Below are positions 52,852-61,910 of a DNA stretch of 64,000 nt, piece by piece (position 1 is the stretch's first letter; each line of letters opens with the position of its first letter). This stretch comes from Cytobacillus solani (lineage in GTDB: Bacteria > Bacillota > Bacilli > Bacillales > Cytobacillaceae). A program made the translations under genes and the position numbers. Location: NCBI RefSeq assembly GCF_001420595.1, contig NZ_LJIX01000006.1, positions 4,820,402-4,884,401 of the forward strand. Direction: 5' to 3'. The notes below the pieces were generated by a model, which did not search any database, was not told the origin of the DNA, and was given only the letters and a program-made list of their open reading frames with translations.

Positions 52852-52905
52852 ATACTTCATTCTATTTTTATAAAGAACATTCCATAAGAAAGGGAGCTGG
52901 TCCAT

Positions 52906-54189
52906 ATGAGTGAAAAGGAGTTTTTAACAAAGGCCTATGCCCAAAAGCTTGATTCTGAGGATGAACTAAAACAGTATCGAAACGAATTTTACCTGCAGAC
53001 AGGAACCATTTACTTTGACGGGAACTCTCTTGGACTTCTTTCGAGAAGGGCTGAGCAAGCACTTCATAACGTACTTGAATCATGGAAGACTTATGGCATT
53101 GACGGCTGGCTAAAGGGGGAAAATCCGTGGTTCTATCTCCCTGAAAAGCTTGGGGAGATGACAGCACCACTTATCGGTGCAAAGCCTGAAGAAGTAATTG
53201 TAACCGGTTCCACGACAATTAATTTACATCAAATCCTTTCTACCTTTTATCAGCCGGAAGAAAAAAAAACAAAGATTCTTGCAGATGAGTTGAATTTTCC
53301 AACCGATATTTATGCTTTAAAAAGCCAGCTGAACATTCGCGGACTCAATCCAGATGAACATTTAGTGCAAGTGAAAAGCAGGGATGGGCTAACAATCCGT
53401 GAAGAGGATATTATTGAGGCAATGACAGACGAAGTGGCACTGATTGTCCTTGCAGGCGTTCTTTACCGCAGTGGCCAAATACTAGATATGAAGCGGATAA
53501 CCGAGGAAGCACACAAAAGAGGGATCATAGTTGCCTTTGATTTATGCCATTCCATTGGCTCCATTCCACATTCATTAAGTGAGTGGGGCGTAGATTTTGC
53601 CTTCTGGTGCTCATATAAGCATTTAAATGGCGGACCAGGAGCTGTAGCCGGCATCTATGTAAACGAGACGCACTTTGGGGCTAATCCCGGGCTTGCAGGC
53701 TGGTTTAGTTCGGATAAGGACAAACAATTTGACATGGAGCATGACTTAACTCCGGCACCAACTGCAGGAGCTATGCAAATGGGCACGCCTAATTTACTGA
53801 GTGCAGCACCGCTATTAGGTTCTCTATCGATGTTTGCTGATGCAGGAATAGAAAAAATCCGCACAAAATCTTTAAAGTTAACCGATTATATGCTTGATCT
53901 CATTAACATTGAATTAAGCTGTTTTGGGTTCAAGATTGGAAACCCGCTTGATGCAGTCCGAAGGGGCGGCCATGTATTTCTTGAACATGAAGAGGCAGCT
54001 CGCATTTGTAAAGCTTTGAAAGATAACGGGGTCATTCCTGACTTCCGTACACCGAATGGCATTCGACTTGCTCCTGTTGCTTTATACAATACATTTGAAG
54101 AAGTACGGGAAGTTGTGCAGATTTTGAAAAAAATCATGGAAGAAGAGCAGTATAAGAAATTTGAGAACAAGCGCGATGTAGTTGCGTAA
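52906..54189 (+). CDS. kynU: Kynureninase
   Basis: A 427-residue PLP enzyme that cleaves kynurenine to anthranilate and alanine. [20 protein letters not shown] at the N-terminus, [30 protein letters not shown] and the PLP lysine in [20 protein letters not shown] are characteristic, as is [15 protein letters not shown]. It follows AAAGGGAG. First gene of a rightward set with kynA, a transporter and kynB. Confidence 0.95.
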   Translation: MSEKEFLTKAYAQKLDSEDELKQYRNEFYLQTGTIYFDGNSLGLLSRRAEQALHNVLESWKTYGIDGWLKGENPWFYLPEKLGEMTAPLIGAKPEEVIVTGSTTINLHQILSTFYQPEEKKTKILADELNFPTDIYALKSQLNIRGLNPDEHLVQVKSRDGLTIREEDIIEAMTDEVALIVLAGVLYRSGQILDMKRITEEAHKRGIIVAFDLCHSIGSIPHSLSEWGVDFAFWCSYKHLNGGPGAVAGIYVNETHFGANPGLAGWFSSDKDKQFDMEHDLTPAPTAGAMQMGTPNLLSAAPLLGSLSMFADAGIEKIRTKSLKLTDYMLDLINIELSCFGFKIGNPLDAVRRGGHVFLEHEEAARICKALKDNGVIPDFRTPNGIRLAPVALYNTFEEVREVVQILKKIMEEEQYKKFENKRDVVA

Positions 54190-54272
54190 AATAGAATAGA
54201 ATCACTCGATAGATTCCATCAGCCGCTAGTAGCCATGATACATGATACTCAACTCCAAAGGGGGAGAACACA

Positions 54273-55127
54273 ATGTCAAAATCCATCTCAGATCTTTATA
54301 AAAATCTTGAAAAAGAAAAAGGAATTCATACAGATTTCAAAGAGAATATGACATATGGGGAATACTTGCATCTTGATAAAATTCTTACAAGCCAACGGCG
54401 ACTATCAGACCATCATGATGAAATGCTGTTCATCATTATCCACCAGGTAAGCGAGCTTTGGATGAAACTTATTTTGCATGAGCTTTCCTCAGCAATTAAA
54501 GAAATTGAACAAGATGAGCTGCATTCTGCCTTTAAAAAGCTTGCCCGTGTCTCTAAAACCCAGACGCAAATCATTCAAGCTTGGGATGTTTTGTCCACCT
54601 TAACACCTGCTGAGTATTTGCAATTCCGCGACACACTTGGAAAGGCTTCTGGCTTCCAGTCTTACCAATACAGACTCATCGAATTTGCTCTTGGCTATAA
54701 GTCCACTCATATTCTAAAAATCTATGAGAAGGATCCTGCTGTTCATGCAGCACTTCAGACTGCATTTCAGGCGCCAAGCATTTATGATGTCTCGATTAAA
54801 GCATTAGCCCGTGCAGGCTTTGACATTAATCCAGAATTGCTCGATCGGGACTTTTCGAATGTATATGCAGGAGACCCAAGTGTAGCCGCAGCTTGGCGTG
54901 AGGTTTACCGCAATGTCGACCAATACTGGGATTTATACGAATTGGCCGAAAAGCTTGTTGATATAGAAGATTGGCTTCAGCAGTGGCGGTTCCGCCATAT
55001 GAAGACAGTAGAACGAATTATCGGGTTCAAAGTAGGAACTGGCGGTTCTTCAGGGGTGAATTATTTGAAGCAGGTGCTTGATCACCGATTCTTCCCAGAG
55101 CTTTGGGATTTACGAACAGAACTATAA
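54273..55127 (+). CDS. kynA: Tryptophan 2,3-dioxygenase
   Basis: A 284-residue haem dioxygenase that opens the indole ring of tryptophan to N-formylkynurenine. [41 protein letters not shown], and [20 protein letters not shown] (containing the proximal His) followed by [22 protein letters not shown] match the family. GGGGGAG lies seven bases before the ATG. It comes 83 bases after kynU and precedes a structured leader. Confidence 0.95.
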   Translation: MSKSISDLYKNLEKEKGIHTDFKENMTYGEYLHLDKILTSQRRLSDHHDEMLFIIIHQVSELWMKLILHELSSAIKEIEQDELHSAFKKLARVSKTQTQIIQAWDVLSTLTPAEYLQFRDTLGKASGFQSYQYRLIEFALGYKSTHILKIYEKDPAVHAALQTAFQAPSIYDVSIKALARAGFDINPELLDRDFSNVYAGDPSVAAAWREVYRNVDQYWDLYELAEKLVDIEDWLQQWRFRHMKTVERIIGFKVGTGGSSGVNYLKQVLDHRFFPELWDLRTEL

Positions 55128-55197
55128 GCTTTATTCAGCAAGGTTCCTAGTCGATTTTCATCCTTCCCGAATGTTAGTAAGACGTTCGGCCGTAAAC

Positions 55198-55310
55198 AGA
55201 CCATTCATTTCCGGTCTAAAAGTTTTGAGATAGGAGGCGAACGGTCCGATAATCTATGATAAAATTGAACTCCTATCGCCGGTCTGTGAGACGGACCGGT
55301 GATTATTTTT
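55198..55310 (+). promoter_or_regulatory. Structured leader/attenuator-like element before the transporter gene
   Basis: An early hairpin AGACC(55198)/GGTCT(55217), a long-range stem GATAGGAG (55229-55236)/CTCCTATC (55270-55277), and a terminator CCGGTCTG (55279-55286)/CGGACCGG (55292-55299) followed by TTATTTTT. Alternatives exist: CCGGTC at 55211-55216 and CGGTCCG at 55242-55248 can each pair with the terminator's 3' arm. That mutual exclusion suggests conditional termination. It has no T-box sequence and no riboswitch consensus known to me. Confidence 0.6.
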
Positions 55311-55348
55311 AACGTTTATTTCGTTAATTTAGAAAAGGGTGATGTGAA

Positions 55349-56692
55349 GTGGAGGTAAATAAGGATCAGTGGACATCCAAGATTGGATTTATTTTGTCGT
55401 CTGCTGGGGCGGCTATTGGTCTTGGCGCCATATGGAAGTTTCCGTATGTAACAGGAATGAGCGGCGGGGGCGCTTTCTTTCTCCTATTCGTCGCATTTAC
55501 ATTGCTAATCGGCCTGCCTCTGCTTATTTCTGAATTTATTATTGGCAGGGGATCAGGCAAAGAAGCGGTCAGCGCGTATAAGAACTTGGCACCAAACAGC
55601 CTGTGGGTGTGGGTTGGCCGACTAGGAGTCCTCGGCTGTTTTTTGCTCCTATCCTTTTACAGTGTCGTTGGCGGATGGGTTCTTGTTTATAGTGGTTTGT
55701 CTATTCCCGGAAATATTATTGCTGATGGGGCAAGCTATCCTGATTTATTTGGTTCGATCATTGGGACCCCATGGATTACGATTCTTGGCTTGCTTATTTT
55801 TTCTTTAATTAATGTTCTCGTCATTTCGCTTGGTGTCTCAAACGGAATTGAAAAAGCAAATAAATATATGATGCCGCTATTATTCATCTTTTTTATTATT
55901 TTAGTTGTGCGTGCCTTGACTCTTGAAGGCGCACTGGAAGGAGTAAAGTTCTTCCTCTCGCCCGACTTTTCAAAAATAACTGGTGAATCCATTCTATATG
56001 CGCTGGGACAGTCATTCTTCTCATTAGCGGTCGGATTTTCCTGTATGGTTACCTACAGCTCTTATTTAAAAAAGGATGTAAGCTTAACGTCTTCTGCCAG
56101 TGCGGTTGTCGGCATGAATATTTTCGTTTCCTTATTAGCTGGACTTGCCATCTTCCCAGTCGTATTTGCTTTCGGCTATGAGCCAGCAGAGGGACCTGGA
56201 TTACTGTTTATGGTATTGCCGTCCGTTTTTTCTCAGCTCCCATTTGGCGAAGTATTCTTGAGCCTATTCTTATTATTATTCTTATTTGCTACATTGACCT
56301 CCTCCTTTAGTTTGTATGAAATCATTGTAGCCGCTTTTACAGCAAATGGAAAAAGATCAAGAAGCAAGGTGACATGGATCTCTGGGCTCATTATTTTCCT
56401 AGCAGCCATTCCAGCCGCTTTATCTTCAAGCAGTCTAAGCGACTTAATGATTTTTGGAAAAAGCATTTTTGATGCGACAGATTTCCTTGTCAGTAATATC
56501 CTGCTTCCATTCGGCAGCCTGCTGATTTCATTCTTCATCATCTATAGCGCGGATAAGTCACTTGTTAAGCATGAATTTGAATTAAACAGCACAGCAGCAC
56601 CAAAGCTATATCCCGCTTGGCGCTTTCTAATGATATGTGTGGCACCCATTACGATCATTGTTGTATTCCTGAATACGCTCGGCATCATTTAA
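55349..56692 (+). CDS. Sodium-dependent NSS-family transporter, probably for tryptophan
   Basis: A 447-residue neurotransmitter:sodium symporter homologue with about 11-12 helices. The signature is GFILSSAGAAIGLGAIWKFPYVTGMSGGGAF, with SFFSLAVGFSCMVTYSSYL for the second unwound helix region. GTG at 55349 follows AAGGGTGATG. Bacterial relatives (TnaT) import tryptophan; the position between kynA and kynB supports that substrate. Tyrosine or other hydrophobic amino acids cannot be excluded. Confidence 0.87.
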   Translation: MEVNKDQWTSKIGFILSSAGAAIGLGAIWKFPYVTGMSGGGAFFLLFVAFTLLIGLPLLISEFIIGRGSGKEAVSAYKNLAPNSLWVWVGRLGVLGCFLLLSFYSVVGGWVLVYSGLSIPGNIIADGASYPDLFGSIIGTPWITILGLLIFSLINVLVISLGVSNGIEKANKYMMPLLFIFFIILVVRALTLEGALEGVKFFLSPDFSKITGESILYALGQSFFSLAVGFSCMVTYSSYLKKDVSLTSSASAVVGMNIFVSLLAGLAIFPVVFAFGYEPAEGPGLLFMVLPSVFSQLPFGEVFLSLFLLLFLFATLTSSFSLYEIIVAAFTANGKRSRSKVTWISGLIIFLAAIPAALSSSSLSDLMIFGKSIFDATDFLVSNILLPFGSLLISFFIIYSADKSLVKHEFELNSTAAPKLYPAWRFLMICVAPITIIVVFLNTLGII

Positions 56693-56753
56693 CTTAAAAG
56701 TGGGTTTTACATTCTGTTAATCTGCGAAAAAAATGACTCAAGGTGGTGCTTTT

Positions 56754-57383
56754 ATGAAAGAAGAAAAATGGATCGATATTACACAGCCTCTCACAAATGA
56801 CATAGCTGTTTGGCCAGGAGATCTGCCATTTACATTCAAGTTAAGCTTCACAAAGGAACAAACAGGGTCAGTGAATATTGGCCAAATCCATACTGGTGTT
56901 CATACAGGGACACATATCGATGCCCCCTATCACTTCGATGGGAACGGAGAGAAAGTGCATGAGTTAGATGTGAATATATATGTTGGAAAAGCACGGGTCA
57001 TCGATGTAACGGGCCTCGAAGCTATTGGAAAAGAGGAGTTGGAGTCTTATAATCTGGAGGGGATCGAACGGCTCCTTCTAAAAACAAGCGGGAAAAGGAA
57101 TATAAAGCAATTCCCCGAAAGCTTCACAGTCTTTAAAGAAAACATCGGACCTTTCCTCAAAGAGAAAGGAATTCGCCTGCTTGGAACGGACGGGCCATCT
57201 GTGGATGCAGTCGACAGTAAATCAATGACGGCACACCACTCATTGAATCAGAACGGTGTATATATCTTAGAGAATATCGTCCTAACCAATATTGAGCCGG
57301 CCGATTATGAACTCATTGCCTTGCCGCTTGCCATTGAAGGCGCAGACGCCAGCCCAGTACGCGCTGTACTGCGAGCACTTTAA
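56754..57383 (+). CDS. kynB: Kynurenine formamidase (arylformamidase)
   Basis: A 209-residue metal-dependent cyclase-family hydrolase that converts N-formylkynurenine to kynurenine. The metal-binding HxGTHxDxPxHF motif is HTGVHTGTHIDAPYHFDGNG; DITQPLTNDIAVWPGD and GTDGPSVDAVDSKSMTAHHSL are also typical. ATG at 56754 follows AAGGTGG by seven bases; seven upstream codons are unlikely. With kynA and kynU it completes tryptophan to anthranilate. Confidence 0.94.
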   Translation: MKEEKWIDITQPLTNDIAVWPGDLPFTFKLSFTKEQTGSVNIGQIHTGVHTGTHIDAPYHFDGNGEKVHELDVNIYVGKARVIDVTGLEAIGKEELESYNLEGIERLLLKTSGKRNIKQFPESFTVFKENIGPFLKEKGIRLLGTDGPSVDAVDSKSMTAHHSLNQNGVYILENIVLTNIEPADYELIALPLAIEGADASPVRAVLRAL

Positions 57384-57458
57384 TTACTGTGAGACAAGGG
57401 TACAAGATCCTTTTCCCACCAACTTCAATGTTCTTAATAACTTCAACAATTAACAAGG

Positions 57459-57494
57459 AAAGACCACCTATCAATGAAAGGTGGTCTTTATTTA
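57459..57494 (+). terminator. Terminator of the kyn cluster
   Basis: AAAGACCACCT (about 57459-57469) pairs with AGGTGGTCTTT (57479-57489), then ATTTAT. Confidence 0.85.
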
Positions 57495-57553
57495 TAAAAA
57501 TTATTAAGTTTTCCTATGCTTAACAATGAAGGCTGTTTTCCCAAAAGTACTTT

Positions 57554-57943
57554 TTACTTCATACCAAACATGACTATAAGCTTCTTGCCATCCTCCGTTA
57601 CTTGCTAATCAACCATGTAACTTGCTCCATTTTTCACGTATAATTCTAGAGTGGCGATGACTGCGTCTTCAGGAAAAGCAGATCTGTCCTCTCTCAAAGG
57701 AAGCCATAATAATCACGCTTTTCCCTCCACTTATACTTTCTTCTACCTTCATTTTAATCAATGGTCACTTGATCTGTGGGATTACTACTCATCCCTTTCA
57801 CACACCAAAAAGCATCTTGAAATAATCCGTATTATGGGCCGCAGCAACGGTAATAGAGATAGCTATTACAAGTACTGCTGCAGCTAACATACCTCTTTTC
57901 ATAATCTTTTGAACGGCTTTTTCCCTGCTTTGTCTTTATTCAT
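57554..57943 (-). pseudogene. Decayed gene, DUF4179-like membrane-anchored protein
   Basis: Minus-strand fragments in different frames together read like one protein: MNKDKAGKKPFKRL, then KRGMLAAAVLVIAISITVAA (a membrane anchor) and HNTDYFKMLFG, then EESISGGKSVIIMASFE, and finally FPEDAVIATLELYVKNGASY followed by MVD, a stop, and QVTEDGKKLIVMFGMK. At least two frameshifts and an in-frame TAG separate them. The layout (short basic head, one helix, extracellular part) resembles anti-sigma-factor-like DUF4179 proteins. The rest of 57384-58161 has a terminator and no other gene. Confidence 0.6.
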
Positions 57944-58161
57944 CTCTAATTTTCCCTTTCCTTGCTCCAACTGAATTGTTCGGGAATTGTAAATTTCTAC
58001 CTCCCAGCTTTGCAAAGTTCACTAAAATTTAAGCATGATCATCTTTTTGCTTAAGCCTATGTCACTGAAAATTGAAAAGGAAGACCTATAGATAAAAATG
58101 TAATTCAACTAATCCAAATTAACTAACAATTATGTATAATTAATGAAAGGAGAGATGAAGC

Positions 58162-58605
58162 ATGCTGCATTTAGATACGATTACGAAAGACAATTGGATT
58201 ACAGCCATTTCACTCCGCGTCCGAGAAGATCAAGTGAAGTTTGTGGCATCAAATGCTGTATCCCTTGCTCAATTAAACTTTCTAGAAAACTTCCATGCAA
58301 AAGGAATCTATCATGACAAGGAAATGATTGGTTTGGCGTTATATGGCATTGATGAAGACGATCATGAGTACTGGATTTATCGCATGATGATTGATCATAA
58401 ATATCAAGGACTGGGATATGGAAAGGAAGCGGTCAAACTAGTTATAGATGATATAAGGAATATAAAAGAGGAGCATCACAAAACGATTACACTGTCCTAT
58501 GAACCAACGAATGTACATGCAAAACGTGTTTACGAAAAAGTAGGTTTCCAAGAGGTAGATGGGCTGATTATCAGTGACGAACAAGTCTCCCGCTTTACGC
58601 TTTAA
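58162..58605 (+). CDS. GNAT family N-acetyltransferase
   Basis: A 147-residue acetyl-CoA-dependent acetyltransferase. The acetyl-CoA-binding motif A is RMMIDHKYQGLGYGKEAVKLVI and motif B is ALRVYEKVGF-like (HAKRVYEKVGFQEVDG). The overall pattern recalls spermine/spermidine acetyltransferases of the BltD/PaiA type, but the substrate is not assured. GGAG lies nine bases before the ATG, and a terminator follows, so it is monocistronic. Confidence 0.87.
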   Translation: MLHLDTITKDNWITAISLRVREDQVKFVASNAVSLAQLNFLENFHAKGIYHDKEMIGLALYGIDEDDHEYWIYRMMIDHKYQGLGYGKEAVKLVIDDIRNIKEEHHKTITLSYEPTNVHAKRVYEKVGFQEVDGLIISDEQVSRFTL

Positions 58606-58611
58606 ATTGGA

Positions 58612-58654
58612 AAAGCTGACAAAGGGGATATAGCCTCGTCAGCTTTATTTTTTT
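58612..58654 (+). terminator. Terminator of the acetyltransferase gene
   Basis: AAAGCTGAC (58613-58620 region) pairs with GTCAGCTTT, followed by ATTTTTTTT. Confidence 0.85.
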
Positions 58655-58875
58655 AAAATACCCGTTTGCTCGAACTTAACCGTTCATCCACGATATAGAG
58701 TTTTTGCACGTGAAAAATCGCGGTATCACTTATCCTTTCTTATACTACGGCAGAGAGTTTACCATTTATGGATCTGCGAAACGAACAAATGTTAACTGAA
58801 TAATCATATACTCTTAAGGGAATCTTACTATTTTTTAATATAATTAAAGAAACGTTAAGAAAGGGGAGTGGTCTT

Positions 58876-59785
58876 ATGTTAATTAAGGCTCGAGGAGAAT
58901 CAGATGAATTAATGATATTGCGCTATTTAAACACAAGAATGGAATTAACTGAAAAGGAAAAGCTCTACTATATAAATCTTGAAAGGGGATATGAAGGGGA
59001 GACAATATTTGATCAGCTTGCCGAAAGCCTTCTAGAAGAAAGATATATCATAAACGATTTACTACTTGAGGTTAACAACTCCTATTTTCAAATTGATACT
59101 TTGATTATTTCACAGGGCGTTATTCATTTTTTAGATATAAAAAATTATCAGGGGGATTGTTACTTCGAATCGGACAAGCTTTATTCTATCACAACCAGAC
59201 GTGAATATAAGAACCCTGTAGATCAGTTAAAAAGAAGTACTACTCTTTTCCGCCAATTACTCCAAAACCTCAAACAAAATTACCTCGTTGAAGCCTCCGT
59301 TATCTTTGTGAACTCTGAATTCACTTTGTATCAGGCCCCAATGGACCAACCGGTTATTCTTCCAACCCAGGTAAATCGTTTTTTAAAAGATTTAAATAAA
59401 ACACCCTCTAAACTGAATGATGGACATAGAAAACTAGCTCAAAGATTAGTTTCGTTACACCAAACGATAAATCCATTTATGAAATTGCCAGAGTATACCT
59501 ATGGGCAACTTCAAAAGGGGATATATTGTAGGTGTTGTAAGTCTTTCATGATCTGCAGAAAAAGATATCACTTTGTATGCCGAAAAGTGTGGAGAACACG
59601 AAAAGATTGACTCAGCTATTTTACGAAATGTGGAGGAATTTAAGCTCCTATTTCCAGATCACCGGGTTACTACCCAAAACATTTATGAGTGGTGTAAGGT
59701 TGATTTAAATAAAAGAACAATCAGCAGGATTTTAAAGAAAAACTATACTGCATTTGGAATTACCAGTGATACTTATTTTGAATAA
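58876..59785 (+). pseudogene. NERD-domain protein with a frameshift in its zinc-finger tail
   Basis: The first frame (ATG 58876 behind GGGGAG) encodes a NERD nuclease-related domain of about 200 residues, with FQIDTLIISQGVIHFLDIKN and TRREYKNPVDQLKRS, then a Cys-rich tail CRCCKSFMICRKRYHFVCRK, after which it runs into VWRTRKD and stops at 59610. In the +1-related frame the tail continues naturally as CGEHEKIDSAILRNVEEF and DLNKRTISRILKK to 59785. Removing one base near 59585-59590 restores CRKCGEHEK, the second CxxC of a zinc finger. The product would be about 300 residues. Function of NERD proteins is thought to be nucleic-acid processing. Confidence 0.8.
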
Positions 59786-59854
59786 GAACCTTGTCATGGT
59801 TGGTTTGTGAGTAATCCCATATATAATCCTTCAGAACTGATTGAGACCTTTTTT

Positions 59855-60340
59855 CTTGAGCTTGTCTGAAACCGGGTGGACTTCGGACTTGGTTTAGCTT
59901 TTTTTCTCTTGTACTTGTCTGAACCTGGGGTGACTTCGGACTTGGTTCAGCTTTTTCCTCTTGTACCTGTCTGAACCTGGGTCGACTTCGGACTTGGTTT
60001 AGCTTTTTCCTCTTGTACTTGTCTGAACTCGTATCGACTTCGGACTCGGTTCAGCTTTTTCCTCTTGTACTTGTCTGAACTCGTATCGACTTCGGACTTA
60101 GTTCAGCTTTTTTCACTTAAACCTGTCTGAACTCAGGTGGACTTCGGACTCGGTACAGCTTTTTTCTCTTGAACTTGTCTGAACTCGTGTTGACTTCGGA
60201 CTTAGTTCAGCTTTTTCCTCTTCTACCTGTCTGAACCTGGGGTGACTTCGGACTTGGTTTAGCTATTTCTTCTTAAACCTGTCTGAACTCAGGTTGACTT
60301 CGGACTTAGTTCAGCTTTTCCCTTAAACCTGTCTGACCCT
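59855..60340 (+). repeat. Nine-copy, 52-bp tandem repeat with terminator-like hairpins
   Basis: CTTCGGACT recurs at 59881, 59934, 59986, 60038, 60090, 60142, 60194, 60246 and 60298, a period of 52 (first step 53). Each unit reads CTGAAC(C/T)...CTTCGG...(G/A)GTT(C/T)AGCTTTTT, a hairpin followed by a T-tract. All nine keep C-TTCG-G, which is the cUUCGg tetraloop in rightward RNA. The closing pair covaries: C-G in copies 2, 3, 8; T-A in 5, 7, 9; T-G in 4, 6. No coding frame is supported in 59786-60394. Confidence 0.9.
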
Positions 60341-60342
60341 AT

Positions 60343-60384
60343 AAAAAAGAACCATTCTCGTTGTAGATAACAACTCGAATGGTC
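60343..60384 (-). terminator. Terminator of the met operon
   Basis: On the minus strand ACCATTCGAGTTGT pairs with ACAACGAGAATGGT (one mismatch region), followed by TCTTTTTTA, just after the metQ stop. Confidence 0.87.
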
Positions 60385-60394
60385 CTTAAAAATC

Positions 60395-61228
60395 CTATTT
60401 AAACGCTGGAATAGCCGTCTCGTCATAATTTTTTTCTAAAAACTCACGTACCTCTGTACTTGTCATCGCTTCGGCGAGCTTTTGGATTGCCTCTGAGTCA
60501 GCATTGTCTTTTCGTGCTACGAGAGTAATGGCAAAGTTATTTTCTACTCCTTCTGTAAGGAGCGCATCACTTTTAGGTGTCAATCCAAGCGGTGCAGCAT
60601 AGGCAGGTGTCATAACAACTGCGTCTGCATCATCATACATTCGAGCTAGCATTAACAAGTCTACCTCTTCGAATTTATAATTCTTAGGATTGTCCGTAAT
60701 GTCTGCTTGTGTATAATAGGGACCTGTTTTTTCTTTTAAAGTAATTACCCCATGCTGAGCCAGCAAAGATAGGGAACGATCAATATTCGAAACATCATTC
60801 GCAATGGCAATAACGGAACCCTCTGGCAGTTCGTCCATTGACTTGTAGTCTTTTGCATAAACCCCATAGTTAGCAAAATAAATAGGGACAATTGGAACGA
60901 GCTCTGCATCATTGTTTCTATTGAATTCTTCCATATACGGAACATGCTGGAAGAAGTTTGCATCTACTTCTTTTGCAGCTAATGCTGTATTGGGCTGCAC
61001 GTTATCACCTAATACAACCATTTCTAGATTAATGCCTTCCTCCGCTAGCTTTGGTTTAACAAGATCAAGAATTTCCGTCATTGGCGGAATTAATGACGCT
61101 ACCTTTAATGTTACTTCTTCGTTATCTGCTGCAGTTTTTTTACTGTCCTTTTCCTTTGTTTCATTCCCTTGGCCACAGCCAGTTAAAAGAATTAGAAACA
61201 ACGTTACTAGTAATATTACCTTTTTCAT
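60395..61228 (-). CDS. metQ: Methionine ABC transporter substrate-binding lipoprotein MetQ
   Basis: A 277-residue NlpA-family lipoprotein with lipobox LTGC (cysteine near residue 18). Signature segments are LVKPKLAEEGINLEMVVLGD, NTALAAKEVDANFFQHVPYM, VIAIANDVSNIDRSLSLL and NFAITLVARKDNADSEAI. ATG at 61228 is chosen because GGAGA lies upstream; the longer frame overlaps the permease gene. It delivers methionine to MetNI. Confidence 0.93.
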   Translation of the reverse strand: MKKVILLVTLFLILLTGCGQGNETKEKDSKKTAADNEEVTLKVASLIPPMTEILDLVKPKLAEEGINLEMVVLGDNVQPNTALAAKEVDANFFQHVPYMEEFNRNNDAELVPIVPIYFANYGVYAKDYKSMDELPEGSVIAIANDVSNIDRSLSLLAQHGVITLKEKTGPYYTQADITDNPKNYKFEEVDLLMLARMYDDADAVVMTPAYAAPLGLTPKSDALLTEGVENNFAITLVARKDNADSEAIQKLAEAMTSTEVREFLEKNYDETAIPAFK

Positions 61229-61247
61229 TTGTCTTTTCTCCTTACTA

Positions 61248-61910
61248 TTATCTTTTATCAATTATTCTAGATACAGTTGTACCAGTAAATTGAATAAGCT
61301 GTACTAATATTACCATAATAACGATCATATAGATCATTAAATCTGTTTTGAATTGCTGGTAACCGTATCGAATGGCGAAGTCTCCTATCCCGCCGCCTCC
61401 GACTACGCCCATTATCGTTGAATAAGAAATAAAGCTAATAATGGATGTAGTTAACCCAAGAACAAGGCCAGAACGAGCCTCAACAAAAAGGAATTTAAAA
61501 ATAATATCTTTAACAGAAGCCCCCATCGAAATGGCCGCTTCCATCACACCTTTAGGTACGTCCAATAAAGATTGTTCGACTAAACGTGAATAATGAGCAA
61601 TCGCAATAATCGATAATGGTACAGTTGCAACTGCTGTACCAATCGCCGTTCCAATAATTAATCTTGTAAATGGAATTAAAAAAACAACAAGCAGTAAAAA
61701 AGGAAAGGAACGGATTGTATTTACTAATAAATTTAAAACTGAAAAAACGAATGGATTTTCAAGTATTTTTCCTTTCCTGCAAAGAAATAGCAGCGTCCCA
61801 ACTGGGAGTCCTATTAGGACAGCAGCAACAATAGAGACACCAACCATTACGAACGTTTCGATGATTGCCGTCCAAATCTCGGCTTGATATTGAACTAAAA
61901 TCTCAGGCAT
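61248..61910 (-). CDS. metI: Methionine ABC transporter permease MetI (MetP)
   Basis: A 220-residue permease with five helices. ETFVMVGVSIVAAVLIGLPVG at the N-terminus, IGTAVATVPLSIIAIAHYSR, and the EAA loop DVPKGVMEAAISMGASVKDI match MetI. ATG at 61910 overlaps the metN stop by eight bases (ATGCCTGA). Middle gene of metNIQ. Confidence 0.93.
   Translation of the reverse strand: MPEILVQYQAEIWTAIIETFVMVGVSIVAAVLIGLPVGTLLFLCRKGKILENPFVFSVLNLLVNTIRSFPFLLLVVFLIPFTRLIIGTAIGTAVATVPLSIIAIAHYSRLVEQSLLDVPKGVMEAAISMGASVKDIIFKFLFVEARSGLVLGLTTSIISFISYSTIMGVVGGGGIGDFAIRYGYQQFKTDLMIYMIVIMVILVQLIQFTGTTVSRIIDKR

Noticed and set aside
55128-55348. T-box (tRNA-Trp) or TRAP leader for the transporter
   Set aside because: No AGGGUGGNACCGCG-like T-box sequence, no specifier loop pattern and no run of GAG/UAG triplets.
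52906-57383. Kynurenine route to NAD
   Set aside because: No kynurenine monooxygenase or 3-hydroxyanthranilate dioxygenase gene in the cluster; the set ends at anthranilate.
57391-57422. Eighth copy of the GGGACA repeat after kynB
   Set aside because: GAGACAAGGGTACAAGATCC shares only a few positions and lacks the paired GGGACA/TGTCCC arms.
57651-57887. 78-codon plus-strand frame between kynB and the acetyltransferase
   Set aside because: No ribosome site, and the opposite strand shows a coherent decayed gene.
59855-60340. CRISPR array
   Set aside because: Units are contiguous 52-bp copies that vary along their whole length; there are no unique spacers of fixed length and no cas genes.
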